Shown piece by piece: positions 12,701 to 25,891 of a stretch of DNA of 64,000 nt (position 1 is the stretch's first letter; every line of letters begins with the position of its first letter). The stretch covers positions 107,804 through 171,803 of the forward strand of contig VXAI01000083.1 of NCBI GenBank assembly GCA_013399305.1. The letters run 5' to 3'. The notes beneath the pieces are model-generated. The model did no database searches. It saw only the letters and a list, made by a program, of their open reading frames with translations, and had not been told where the DNA came from. A program made the translations under genes and the position numbers. The stretch comes from Rostratula benghalensis (taxonomy: Eukaryota > Chordata > Aves > Charadriiformes > Rostratulidae).

Positions 12701-15700
12701 CTAAGCAGCATCCCAGGTAAGTCTTACAAATAAAGGATGTGTATTTTGCTACATGTCAAATTGTGTTGCAGTCAAGCTTCTGTAGGATCTGAATGGGTTT
12801 TCAAACCTGTGTCAGAGCTCAGTGGTGAGATTACTTTCAGCAAAAAATGTCAGTACTGTTCTCTTAGTCTGCATTAACTATCTCACTAGGGGTTTCATGA
12901 CACACCTGCTCTCCCAGAGGCCAGTCCTTATGAGAAATAATGGCTTTTGGCCAAATCCTGCCTCCAGTTATGTAGTCTGATCTAAGGTTTTCATTTAATT
13001 TACAGAATAGAGGTTTATAAAATAGCTGTATTTAATAACTGCATCAGTTCTCATTGTGACACCTAAATAGCAATTGCAATAGTAACATGGTCTCGAGAAT
13101 TCTGCTGTTTCCCAGCATACGTTCGTCATTTCTTTAGCTCCCTTTCAAAGTCACTCCCCTCTCAGAAGATTTACTTTCTTAAACAGAGTTCTTGGGACAG
13201 GCATTTTACAGATGGCTGCTGGCATAGGCCAGTCACTCGGAAATGGGTTTCTAACCTGAAAGTGCTTTCTTAAAGGCAGGGGAAAGAACGGATGGCTCTG
13301 CTGTCCAAGTGGCCTTTAGAGGAATTAAAAATTGTTTCTTTGAGGGCAAGCAAACCTTCTGCAAAGACTTAGGAAGTGATTCATCTCTGTTTACATAGTC
13401 TGTTGTATCAGCTGTCAGACTGGGATCATATGTTGCACTTTATGCTATAATGCCCATGAATGTGAATCAGATCAAGACACTCTTAGAGTTTGCGGCAGCC
13501 AAGGTTGTATTTGCCCTGATGATAATTGCTAAAAGAGTATAATGATCCACCTGGATAATCATGACTGAGTTATATCAGTGATACTGAACACTCACATGAT
13601 AAAAGCCTGAACTTTCAATTGTTGTGAAACGTTGCTGGGCTGGGAATGGTGCAAGCCCAGAGAACTGGCACAACAGTCTGCCTTGGTAGCTGGTGACATA
13701 CTGGCCACATGTACATGTTGTGCAGGATCAGAAGACAGATTAGGTTGGAACTGGGTTTATGCTTTTCTTCCTCATCTCTGTCATAGAAATCATACTCAAA
13801 GGCAAGGAGGCAGAGAAGCTATTCTTCAGCTCACAGGTCATCAGAGATTTGTATTATCTGATATGAATCCTAGTTTAGACTTAAAGAAATGTAGTCCCAG
13901 ATCTTTCAGCAGCTCCCAGTTTTTTCTTTGCAAATACCAGGACCACTGTTTGACTCCTACAGTGGTGATCTCTGGGGAGAGGCTGGGACTCAAATGGGCT
14001 GCAGAAGTACCAGTGGCTGTCTCAGTTGTATAGGTTCTTGATAGTGAAGGTCTTAACTTTGGCCAGGCCCTGAAAGTAATGTGCAGGAATATGTGCTCAG
14101 TAAGTCTAAGTAACTGCTGCATGACAGAGGAGTAGACGTTTTTGCTCTCCATGATGGATGGTGAGACATGCAACCAGAGGTGGATTCTCATGAGGAGCTG
14201 AGCACTGCTTTCTGCATGCAGTCATTTCTCAGCTGCATTACTGAATCCCATTATGGTCTTTGAATGCAAATGAATGAAGTTTTACTTACAGTTGGCAAGA
14301 AATTTATGGGTAAGGTGTTCAGCACAGGAATTTTCTTTCAAGGAAGTCCAGAGAGTCAGTGCAGGAATGGTACAGATTTAGAGGGAAGCCTTGCATGAGG
14401 AGCAGATAGGCTGTGTAGTGAGGTTTGGTAGTGTTTTCTGCTCAGGCTGGCATTTCTTTGTGAAGGAAGATAGAGACGAACTTTGTTTTGCTGAAGGGAA
14501 GGTGGAGGTTCTCTGTTTCATTGCTAGATCCTGTTCTCTCTTTCGTAAAATCCTTGACAAAAGAAAGAATTCTTTATGGCAAAAGTTGCTCATGTTGTGT
14601 AAAAGAACAAGAGGTAGTGGCTTGAAATAGAGTTAAATATTTATCGGAGAAGCACAAAGTGTATTCTATTTTCAATGCATGCTTTAATGCCACATCTTAG
14701 GTTTTCCTCGATTATATTTCTAATCGGTAAACCCTTACCCATTCTCTACCAGTATTATTTGCAGCTTAATGACATATAATTATATTGGTTCTTTATCACC
14801 CAACTTGCCAAATCATTTATCTCTTGGAAGGATGGATGGAGAGGAGAATTTATTGCTTCTCTGTCTCTTGATGTTCTGCAATGCAAATGCATATTTTGCT
14901 CATACCTTGGGGACGGTGCATTATCTGAAATTGTAGGCGATTGCACACCTAGACATGGAGGTGTTGCAGGCTGCATGTGCTGATGATCTACCTGAGTTCT
15001 TTTAATACCACCTTACCCCATATCCACAGAGTTTGGTAAAAAGGAGATCAGTTAAATAGCTGAATTATAAACAGTAATTTTTGATCTGTGCACATGCAGC
15101 ACTCTCATGCACAAAAATGTTTTTTCCAACAGCTCTTGCCAGCAAGTTATCAAAGCAGGTTTTTTACTGAAGATAGATAGGTAAAGAGCAGAAGTGCTCT
15201 TTACTGCAGTGTTCTCTTCCAGAGCATAAGGTGATGGTGCAGCTAGAAGGGAGTTCATCTCCCCTCTGTTGTCCATGGAAGTCAGCGTGGGGCAGCCACT
15301 CACCAAAGTACCCACTGACGGGAGTGGGGTTTGTCCTGTGTTGCTGTGCAAGCTGGAAAAGTGAACTTGGTGCACCTTTAAGAACTGCAAGCACAGTTTT
15401 GGCTGCAGAGTAGGTGCTTCTTTGGCCTTCTGACTTACAAAGAAGATAATCCATCCTGTCATTCTGGGTGGAGGAAGTTCTGGGCTTGTCAGAACAGTGG
15501 CAGCAGCTCAATTGATTCAGTTATAAATCAACTGCTTCAAGTGGTGTGGATGCTCAGTGTGAATGCGCTTGTGCAAATTCTGGCCTTTGCTTTGATCTAT
15601 TTTGTGCAGTTGGATTGTCAAATGAGGTAACACTGTCTGCTAAAAGAGTTAGGCCCACTTTGGATGTGTTTGCATTACAGTTTAGATTTTGATAAATCAT

Positions 15701-18700
15701 TTTCTAAGGAGAGTCTGGCCAGCATCTTCTGTGTTGTCAGTTTGGATGAAGAAGCTGAAGGGTAGGCTGATGAGTTTCAGTAGACCTAAGACCTTACGGT
15801 CCTCTCCTCCCGTCTGGTGGGAGTTACAATTCTTAGAGCCAGGTTGCAAGAATCTGTGCCTCTGCTTTTGTCATTGCGGGGTTGGAAAGTTAGCCCAAAT
15901 CCATTCAGTGGCACTTTGGGATAAGTTGGCAGATGCTACGTACAAGCAGTTTAGTACAGACGCATCTTTTCTGCCAGCTTTTCTGGGTGAACAGTAGCTT
16001 TGGGCAGAAAGGCTTCATCAAATGATCTCATGGGGCAGAGCGATGTCATAGGACTACATTTGCATGGTAAGAGAGTGTGGCCCTGTGCCTTCCATCTCCA
16101 GAGCTCCCTTAAAAGGTTTTAGGCCAAGATCATCACTTGCTTCTTCCAAGCACAGCATGAGTTGTAACAACTGGTGTGTATTGAGTCCAGCATCCCAGAT
16201 TCATAGGAAGGACAGATCCAAGTTGCCTGTCCTTTTCAGAGGTGTGTGTGTCAGAAAACTGAGGTAAAATGTGTGTCAGAGAGCTACGGTAATAACAGAA
16301 AATGACAACAATACCGCACCTTCTACCTTTTCCAAGCACTCTCTAGCTTTTCACTAATTAATAAGCTGCACAGAATCCCTGGGAGGTGGCCAGTGGCTGA
16401 TTCATTGTTGGAGGGAGGTTGAGTGTAGATTCTACATCCTTGGACTCTTGGTGGCCTGGTCACTGTGTGAACACAGCACCATTTACATCTATGTGGAACC
16501 TGAGCTCTTTCTCTGTCATAGGGCCAGGTTAGAAATGTTTTTCCCTTTTATATCTCCCTGTCACTAAGATCTTTAAAGGCTTTTCAGAAAAGATTGGGAG
16601 TGGAAAAAAATGTATTAAGAAGTTCTTACAAAGGAGTGGAAAAACTGTTCCTGGGGAATCTGTGTCCCCTGTCAAGTATCAAGTATCTATCACAGGCTGG
16701 TGCCTGTGTTGGACTGGGTTTCCAGCCCTAAGTCCACACTTTCTTCTGCTGCTTTCTAAGGGAACAAAAATACTATTCCCTCTGTTTCATCCACAAGCAT
16801 GTCCTTCTGGTGAAGCCTTCCAGAACAGTGGCGCATTCTTGTGAAAAAACTCTCTTTCAGGCCACTGACATGTAACTTGCTGAAAAATTAATGACCAGGT
16901 CCAGTCAGAGACCTTGGCTGTCCCAGGAGCATGGCCTGTGCCCGTCAGATTGCAACATGCCTGTGGGGACGCAGAATCCTAAGTACAGGATCAGTCCCAG
17001 GTGACCAGGGATTTGTTACAGCCTAATTGTAGGCACTGAGAAATGAGGGACTTGAGGCACATTGTAATTATGCAATTGGCTGGAGTCCCCGTGATAAGTC
17101 ATTTACAGAGCAGAAGAGAACAGCAGATTCCTGGCACTTCCCCCTGTGCTCCTGCACACGGAGGCAGGACGGGAAAAGTCCTTCTGAGTTTTGAGTTTGA
17201 TTTGGAGGCTGTATTTATAAAAGACCTTAGCTCCCTGTGAGAACTGCAGGAATTATGGGGATGTCAGTAGCAAAACTAAACATTTTTTTTTTAAAGAAAT
17301 CAGCTACCAAGTGAAGTAGCTGAAGGGGATCAGAGGCTGCAAACGTGCAAAGGGGATGTGGTCGGTGCATCTAGCAAGAGTGTTCAGTAGATGAAGTGAT
17401 AGCTATAGGCAAGCATGTGAATGTCAAAATATCAAGGTAAACATAGCAGAGGGTTTGCATCTTTACAAGGACAAGAGAAATAATGTGGCAGGTAAGACTT
17501 AGTGCTGCAAGCCACCTGATGTCTCACGTGTAGAGGGATGATAAAGGTGCCTTTCCATAGAGCTTATCTGAACTGGACTGTTCTGGGTGGTGGATAGCTA
17601 GCAAGTGCAGTGGCACACTAGGGCAAAAGATGATTTTTTGTCATTGTCTTCAGTGGGCAGTGATTGCTGTTCTCGGGAGTACAGGAGATGCTTTGTACAA
17701 TTTCATTCGGAATATAGATTTGATATATTAGATGCTGTGTGTACAGGGGGCAGAACCTGGGAACTCCAGTTGTATTTCTGGGCTGGAGAGCTTACAACTG
17801 CTAGTGGCAAATGCCAGACAGCAAGAGAAGGAATTTGGGCTCTTGGGGTATGTGTCAGGGACAGGTGGTGGCATGTTTGCTAATTTATCTCATTTTTACA
17901 TTCATAGATTTATTAGGGTAATTTGGTGTGGTAATTTAATCTCTGTGCATTGATTTCCTAATTTGTAAGGTCTTTGCAGACTGCTGCCCATGTTCTGGCT
18001 AGCTCAGGAAAGCTCTGTTCAGCTTCTGAGGCCGAGGGTGAGCTTTGCCTGGCACAGGCCGTGTGGTGCACAGTCTGCAGCGTCTGGCTTTAGTGTTTTT
18101 TCTCATTTGGGCTGAAAGGCTGAGACTTTTGACAGTGGAAAGCCCAGGATTCTGGCCTTGGCTCTGGAGACAAGTGTGTGATTTGTCTAATAAGAACTCA
18201 CTGATCGCTCCTGAAGTGCTTTGAGGTTATCAGAATTAGGGTTGGGTGTTAGTGAAATTGACCTATTTGGTGTCCAGGGGTTGAATTAATTGTAGATGGT
18301 GTATGGTCTTGTAAACCTGGGATAAATGACTCTCAGATGCGCAAGTTGTTATTGTTCTGTATAAATGTTTTCTAGATAGTGGAAGAAAAATATTTTAAAA
18401 ACCCCAAAAAACAAAACAGGAACAAGATCAGTGAAGTGTTGCATTTATTTAGGAGCTGTTGTAGTTGAATTGACTCCGAAGAAGGTGAAATAGTAATAAA
18501 CCATGATGTGATTGCCCACGTTCTCCAGTGGAGGCTCATTCAAGGGTGCACAGCATTCTGCCTCGGCCCCAGTTAGACTCGCGGGTCCCAGGATGAAATG
18601 GCGAAGCGTGTCTGCTGGTACAGCAGGACTTCCATGTGCCTGGCATGCACAGAAAATGATACAAGGCTGCCCATTCTGAGCCATGGGCTTTTGCCTTCCC

Positions 18701-21291
18701 ACTTTCTTTCTTCCCAGGGTTTGTGCATTTACTAGCTGGCGCCTTGGCGTTTGGCCCCGGTGTGGCAGGCAGCCTGTCTTTGGGCATGCTGAGCCTTAGA
18801 GATGCCCTTGACTTCAGTGGGAGCAGAGGGAGCGGAGTCCTTTGCAGGACTGGGCCAAGTGTGTCTGAGTCAGAGAAAGGGCAAACAGCCAGGACATTTT
18901 CCTCACAAAGGCAAGGGAGCTGAATTCATTTAGTTCTTAAAGGAGTGTTTAGCTCCTGGGATTGGAAGGGCCCATAGAAACCTGATACAGCATTGCTGGA
19001 GTCTATTTGGTGACTTCAGTGGGAATTGAATAAGACTGTAAATGTGTTGAAGTCTTTGCACTTTTAGCTTTAATGATGATGCTGATAAGCAGAATTGAAT
19101 TAAAGATAGTAGAGGAAAGAGCTGTCTTCCCTGTACTGTTAGCTGGTTTCTTTTGATAGAAATGTCTGCATCTAGATTATCTCAGGTTTTGTTTTGTTTC
19201 CTCATGGTATTATTCTCTTTTTAATAAATAATTTGTGGTTCTTTGTGACAATTTTCTTCACTCCTGAATAGAGGAGATCCAGTTTCGTATCCCGTCTAGC
19301 TTTGAGGTGCATAGTTGCAAACAGCTTCTACCATCTCTTTTCTTAACATTTCTTCCTGTTTACAGTTGTGCCTGTATCTTGGGAAAACTTTACTTAATGC
19401 AAGGTAAATATTTTCCTTCTCTGGTACACAAAGGTTTTATTGTCTTATTTTGTTTTTGTAGGCAAGTAAGAGCTGCTTGAGCTGCAGGAAAGGATTAATT
19501 TTGTAGAAGCTTCATCTCTTAAAAATGGGAGGATGCTTTCATTCAGGTGTAGAGTCTGAACAAGCAGGACAGATGGTCACTGCCCTTTGGTAGAGGCTGC
19601 TCTTAGATTTCCCTCTGAAATTTACCACAAGGGGGGAGGGGAAAACTGGAATCTTACACTAGTAAATCTTTGGCTAGTTCCCTACTGTAGCTTTCTCCTA
19701 GCCCAGGACCTTGTGTCTCACTGGTGGGGCAGATCTCTGAGCTGCCAAGTGGTACTAGCAAAGATTAGGGCGTAAGCAGATATTTTCGGTTGCTGTAACT
19801 CTTTTTACTTGGGACAGTGGTACTCTAATGAGAATGCTTGGTGATGGTGCATGCTATCAATGGAAGTTCTGAGGACATTGCTGGCTGGTGTATCATGACA
19901 TGTAGTCTTGCAAATAAAAGGTAGGTTTTTGGTTTTTTTTCCTTGTGATCTGGCCTGCCAAGGAGCCAGTATTGCATTACTGTCTGCAGCACTTTGAAAT
20001 CACTTGGAGTCTTCCATTAGAGTTAGGTAGTAATTTGGTGTGTTCATCTGCTGTCTTCTCTTCCACCGGGACATGCACATTGTGTTCTGTAAAGTTTCCC
20101 TTTCTGCGTGTATTTACTGCTACTAGTGGCCAACTGGGAAGGACTGTGTGGTGATGGTCTCTGAAGAACATGGGCAATTATCCTTTGGATGTGCTCCATG
20201 TTGTTGTTTCTGTGGCCCTTTCTCCTGGCTTGTAACCCAGACAGTGCTGGTGGTGAGTAAAGGTGTGGATGGAAACGACATGTTGCAGGTAGTGTAGCTG
20301 GCAGCTCCTTTTGTGTCTGAGCAAATGTATTGCTGGCAAATCAGCTGGCAAATGGGATGGGTCACTAGCTTCCTATACTTGCTGTTCTTAGGCTTGCTTC
20401 TGAGGCGTCTTGTTGTTGCTCTGAGCCACCGTGTAGGACTTTGATACCTCAAGACTGGGTAGAGAAAAACAGGCATCTGCCTAAGGCTGTAAATCAGGGA
20501 GGAACTCACAAAACCATGCTAGTGGCAGAGCAACATCTTGTGTACCAGTTTCTTTGGGTGGCTCCAGGACCTAGAGATCCAGGTCTCTAGCTTAGTAGCA
20601 GGCAGCCAGGGCTGTGCTACCTGTGTTCCCAGCTCCTGGCCCTGACAGCCTCCAGCCTTGCCCTGCCTAGTGGAGACAGCAGGCTGATGAGCAGCCCTTC
20701 CAGCTGGGGTGGGACTGTCTGGCCAGGCTCCCTGAGGTGACTCTGACCCCACCCTCTGAGGTCCCTTGAGCCCTGCGATGGAGTTTCTTGGTCCCTTAGC
20801 TCTGCCTGTCACTGCAGTGTGTGCAGATGGCTTCTGACGTTCCCGTTCCCAGACTTCAGAGTGGTGGTGCAGAGTCTGCAGAGCTTCTCCTCAGTCAGTA
20901 CACTGCAAGGTGCTCATCGTGTCTTTTGCTCTAAGAATTTCTTTAAAGGCCTCAAGGGTAAATGCAGGGCCAGGAATTAATCTCATGAGGAATGGTCTTA
21001 CTCAGTGATAATTCTTACATCATGGTTAGGCTTTGTTACCTGTTAGTTAATGTGGCTTTTAATAGGTTTACTGTGTTCTGTGTTCTTCTTTTTTGCTGCT
21101 CTAGTTTTTTTTAACTGAAGACTTTTGTCTTCTAAGGCCTTCTAGGAACATAAGTTTCTAAGAAAATGATAATATTTCTTTATCAGATATGTTTATAATT
21201 TCATGTTTGCATGGTCCTACTGCTAAGCAGTGGATGGGTCTCTCTGTCAGCTTCTTTTAAGTTAAAGCGATAATGCCTCTGATTTTGTGAG

Positions 21292-21350
21292 GGTTTTTTT
21301 TTTGTTTGTTCGTTCTGTTTTGTGGTTTTGTGTGTGTTTGTTTGTTTGTT
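21292..21350. repeat. T/G-rich low-complexity tract
   Basis: Runs of T interrupted by single G (TTTG and TTTGTT units) with one TGTGTG patch. It is a degenerate simple repeat without coding potential. Read on the other strand it is AAAC/CAAA-rich, like the tract at 52957-52990 and the A-rich retroposon tails common in bird genomes. Confidence 0.6.
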
Positions 21351-23829
21351 TTATCAATGGCCTGTATTTGCCCACTGACCTCAGAACGTTTTTTTTTTTG
21401 TTCTACTTTTTCAACGTTTGGTGGTATTTCTCCAGTCTGAGATTGTGTCTTATCATTGCAGCTGGGTCTACAATCCAGCTGGAATCAAATTGGTCTTTGA
21501 TTTAATGGCACAGCAGCAAATATAGCTGTAGAATGGCTGGCAGCTTCTTTCACAGAGCCTGACTATTGAAAGCCTGTTCCTCTGCTGAGGTGGTAGTGCA
21601 GAGGTCCTCCTTTTCACAGGGCATCCTCAGTCACTGCATTTGCTTTTATTATTTACTTTCTGGAGAAACTGCATCGTAAAGGCATTCTGTTTCCTGTATG
21701 TGTTTACCCCATTGCTCTGAGCTGAGCATTTTTCTTTTGCATATATTCCTGTGGTGTGCTCTGGACCACAAAGCCTGTATTTTCCGGGGGTCTGTCTCTC
21801 CTTGCTTCCTGGGTTCCTTCAACTGCATTCTTGGTGCAAATGCTCTTAGTCTTTGGGCTTGTCACTCTCTTCCACACTTGCTGGATAGTTCAAGGAGCTA
21901 GCTCAAGGAGCCTCACAGACTCCCCTGTAAACCGAACAGTGCGTGTCTCAGGCTGTTACCTGTTTCACTAGGGGACCTCTGCTAGAGTTACACATAGACA
22001 CGGTGACACACAGATCTGTCACCAAAGCATTTATTCTTTTCTGTGCTTCATCATTTTGCCTAAACAATAGTGCCTTTAGACAGGTTCATTTTGTCTGAGA
22101 TCAGACAATGTATCAGCTGTTTCAGGTTTTTCTTTTTTAGATACTGTCCTTGGCAACAGTGTCTTGCTCATTTCTTGTAGTTTTCTGCCACTTAGAGAAT
22201 CATTTCACCTCCATTTTTCTCGTCTTTTCCTCCTCAAATACAGATGAGTATACAAGCTCTGTTCTTACTTCCATTGACTTTTTGGGTTTTTTTAACCTAG
22301 CAATCCAGCATTTTCAGAGTTTTGATATCCCCCAGTACCCTCTGGGTTTTTTCAGTTCCTAGAGGGTAGTTTGTGAGCCTCTTACTCTCTCTTTGTTACT
22401 TGCTATCGAGGTTGTCAACACTGTATGACACGTACTATGTGCTGGCTAACAATATGTTTGCTGTCAGGTTTCTCACACTAAACTGGCTCTTTATTAGATT
22501 CTTTAATGTCTGATAGATCTGGCAAAATAGAAGCAGCTTCCCATCTATATTACCAACAAGGGCAAGAGCCGAATTCCTCACAGAGCAAGAGCGAAGACAC
22601 AAAGACAGTAACTTTTGTGAGGTCGTTTGTGAAGTCTGTGGCAGGTTTCCCATGTTTGTACCCTCAGCATGTGACTCTGCCTCTCAGTATGTCCTGCAAG
22701 GAAATGAAACAACAGACAGAGCCCTGCTCCTATTTCCTGGTGAAGACTGGTTCTTGCGCATCTTATAGACAGGCACCCATTTGAGGTGGCCGTTGCTGCT
22801 GAGCCGAGGAGCAGCAGTTTTAAAAGTCAGCCAGAGTTAGTCAGTACCTGGAGTGGAGCACAGATCCATTGAAGGCTGCCAGAAGGGAATTGCATGGCTC
22901 TGCAGCTCTCCATGCAAAGCAAGCACAGAGACATGCTATCTTCTGCCTGCTGTCCAAGCTGGCTGGTCATGGACCATCTCTGAGTACTGAGCCTGTATCA
23001 GGTGTCTGTGCAGCTGCATCTGCCTCCTTACTGGCCATCTTGGTGCCCTCACACGAGCTCTGCAGGCTGTGTCCCCAAGTACCCACCTGTGGATGTACCT
23101 CTGCAGAGAGCAGTGCACATCCAAACCCTTGGCCCTGGTTTGTAATGACTGGAGGATAAAGACAAGAGGAGGGGTGGTTAAGATTTTCTTGGACGACTTC
23201 CGTCCTTGCATACTGCTTCTATGTTGTCCTCCCCAGTTCACAGCCTGCTTTACTTTTTAGAGGATATATAACAATGCAGCTGTCATTTTCTGCCTCAAAA
23301 TCCTCAATTAATATACTTCAGTTTTCTTTTAAGGCCTGAAGTTGTTGTAAATAGAAAGTAGGGGGTGTCAAACAGTAGTAGGCTTCAGCCATCAGCAGGG
23401 TAAATGTTGATGAGCTGTTTTAAGAACAAGTTTCTTTGCAAAGCTTTTATGCCATAAATCTGATGTATGCCTGGCAAATGTTGTTGTCCTCTTTCCTTTT
23501 CCACTGCTTTTTTGTTTGTTTACGTGTTTCTGTGCTTTCTGATGGTTCCTTATTGTTGGGGATTTCTTTGACCTGATACAAGACTGCACTGGTGTCATCA
23601 GCTGCTCTAGGAGTTTGTACTTTTGTAGGGATTTGCATTAGGACCTCAGGCTGTTTTAGAAACACCTACTGAGCAACACCTCCTTTTAAGGGAGCAATTG
23701 CACATAGCTCTGGGCATTCTGGACAGAGACCTGCAGACACAGCTTGGCTGTTGTCTGCTTGTATCAAAAGATTTGTGTCCTTTTGCATCAGTGACTTGCG
23801 AATGTGCTCCCAGGTTTCTTCAGACAAGG

Positions 23830-23859
23830 TTCTGTACAACCATCTGTGGTTGTACAGAA
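23830..23859. repeat. Perfect short inverted repeat (13-bp stem, 4-base loop)
   Basis: The arm TTCTGTACAACCA (23830-23842) is followed by the loop TCTG and its exact reverse complement at 23847-23859. A transcript of either strand could fold into a fully paired 13-bp hairpin. It is too short for a microRNA precursor on its own, and I see no extended pairing outside the arms. Confidence 0.8.
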
Positions 23860-25776
23860 AAGCAAAGTGTTTGGTGAGTGTTTGCAGGAAACAGGAATGA
23901 AACCCAGAAGTGTGAGTTACCTTCCAGTTGCTCTGACTAGGATTTGTAGCATGGACACAGTACTGTTTCCAAAACTAAAATGGCCCTGCTGGCTCAGCTT
24001 GCCATTACTGTGAGTGGGGCTGGGTTGTCCTTGCTCCTGGGTGCCACCACCTTTTGGGAGGTAATTTCATCCTGCGCTGGGCCCAGTGTTTTTAGCCTTG
24101 GTGGTTGCAGACTCTGGTGCAAGAGGCTATGGACAAATGCAGAGGAATTATGAGTAGTTCCCTGAACCCCTTCATTTTTTTGTTTAGATGGTAAGAGAAT
24201 GGTGAGCTGTCTTCCTGTTTTAATGTAGAATCAGGCAAGGAGGAGTAGTAAAACACTACTCAGAAGAAGAAGATCATTTTTGAGCAATGAGGTGTTAATT
24301 GCTAAATCACTGGTTTTTGCAGTTTAAAAATACCAGACCATTGTGATAGCTGAGAAAACAACAGATTTAGTGTGTGGATCTGCTTCTGCCTTCTGCATAT
24401 AGGTGTTATCTCTCCCCTGACCTATTTGAGAATAGCATTTGTATGTTTGCTTTCCTTGTCTTCCCATCCTGCTGCGCTGAAGCCAGGGTCTAGCTGGCAA
24501 CTGGAAATAAGTGCACACAGCAACTGCTCCATTTCCCCCTCTGACTGCTCCAGATCCATAATACCCCCAAGGTAGATGTGCCATTACGCACGATAAGATC
24601 ACTAACGTAGCAGGTGAATATTAGATATATGAAGCTAGTCAGCTGTAAATAAAAGGCCTGGCAAAGAATGAAAGGCAAAACGTTGTCCCTGAGGAAGTAA
24701 ATGGGGATATGAATGCCTTCCTGCCTTAGTGCCCTAAAGAGATGATGCAGAACCTGGAACGCATCCACCTCCTGGGTGAAAGGCATGTGGCAGCCTGGGC
24801 TTCGCCCTTTGCTTACCTGGAGGCAGGAGCTGTGTCCTTCCAAACATACCATAACGTCTTGGGAACATCATTACAGCAAATCTTCTCTTGTGGTGATGTT
24901 CTCTGTCTCTGCTTGTGGCACTTAGAGGCTTGAAGTCCATCCCATGTACCTGATTAGAGGTCTTTGTCTTCAGCCCCAGTAGCAGAGCTGGAGACATCCA
25001 GAGGACACCTTGTTCTTCATTTTTTCCTTCTTGGAGTGGGATTCACCTCTCAACTCTGCCTGGCAATCCTGGGGTGGCCTTGAGTTAAATCTTTTAAATG
25101 TCAGATTCGTCTTTCTCTTCTCTCATGGGGGTTTCATGTTGTTTACTAAAGTGAGTTTCTCAGTTCTCAGACTAAGGAATGTAGAGGCAAAAGGAGTAAA
25201 AGGTGAGTGGAAGGTGCTAGAAAATGGCAACTGTCTATATTTTTCAACTACTGGCATTGTATTTGCTGCTTCCTCATCTATTCCACAGTTGAGTGGTGGT
25301 GGTTGGCTTGGCCTGCATGTGTCTAGTAGGGTACAGACCAGTGCTTCAGCAGAGTGAAATTGTAGTCAGCACAGTATACCCTTCTTCTCACTGCCTTCCT
25401 AGAGAGGTGCACATGAGGTCTTTTGAGGCAAAATCAGCTCTTAGGAATGTGCTTTGGCTGGGGAGGTTCAGATGGTTGTGTTTATCATGGCATGTCTTCT
25501 GTGAGTGTGTCAAGCAGAGTATAAACTGTGGAAGATCAGAGAAAACACCAGCATCTGCAGAGAATATGAGGAGCAGGGAAACTGGACCTTCTGTCTTTAT
25601 TCCCTCTCTTTCTTCTTCCAAACCTTGTTTGATTGTTAATTTTATGTAAACAAAATAAAAACAAGATGGTTTATTAAAAAACTGTCTTAATGCACCAGTT
25701 GGAGTTCAGTAGGAGTTTAGGGTGCCCAAAAAATATGAACTCAAGGACTTTTACATAAAATAATTTTTCGTATAAT

Positions 25777-25891
25777 CATAGAATGGTTTAGGTTGTAAGG
25801 GACCTTAAAGATCATCTGTTTCCAACCTCCCTGCCACAGGAGGGACACCTCCCTCTAGACCAGGCTGCTCAAAGTCCCATCCAACCTGGTC
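25777..25891 (-). mobile_element. CR1 LINE 3' fragment
   Basis: On the + strand it starts with the octamer CATAGAAT, the complement of the ATTCTATG-type repeat that ends CR1 elements. The bases that follow match the complement of the CR1 3' untranslated end: a GGGACCTTAAAGATCATCT stretch, then the 'three-prime' words CCAACCTCCCTGCCA and CAGGCTGCTCAAAG. The element is therefore on the - strand and 5'-truncated after about 115 bases. There is no coding sequence left. CR1 copies are nearly always severely 5'-truncated in birds. Confidence 0.92.

Larger units (their letters stand above)
9743..25776. other. Non-coding stretch, no gene seen
   Basis: About 16 kb without recognisable exons, RNA genes or CR1 copies. 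Small features are a TG-rich patch at 11888-11905, A/C-rich sequence near 18400-18420, T/G-rich low-complexity DNA at 21292-21350, and a perfect 30-base hairpin at 23830-23859. Open frames here are short, overlap on both strands and resemble no protein family I know. Probably a long PAK3 5' intron or upstream DNA. Confidence 0.6.
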
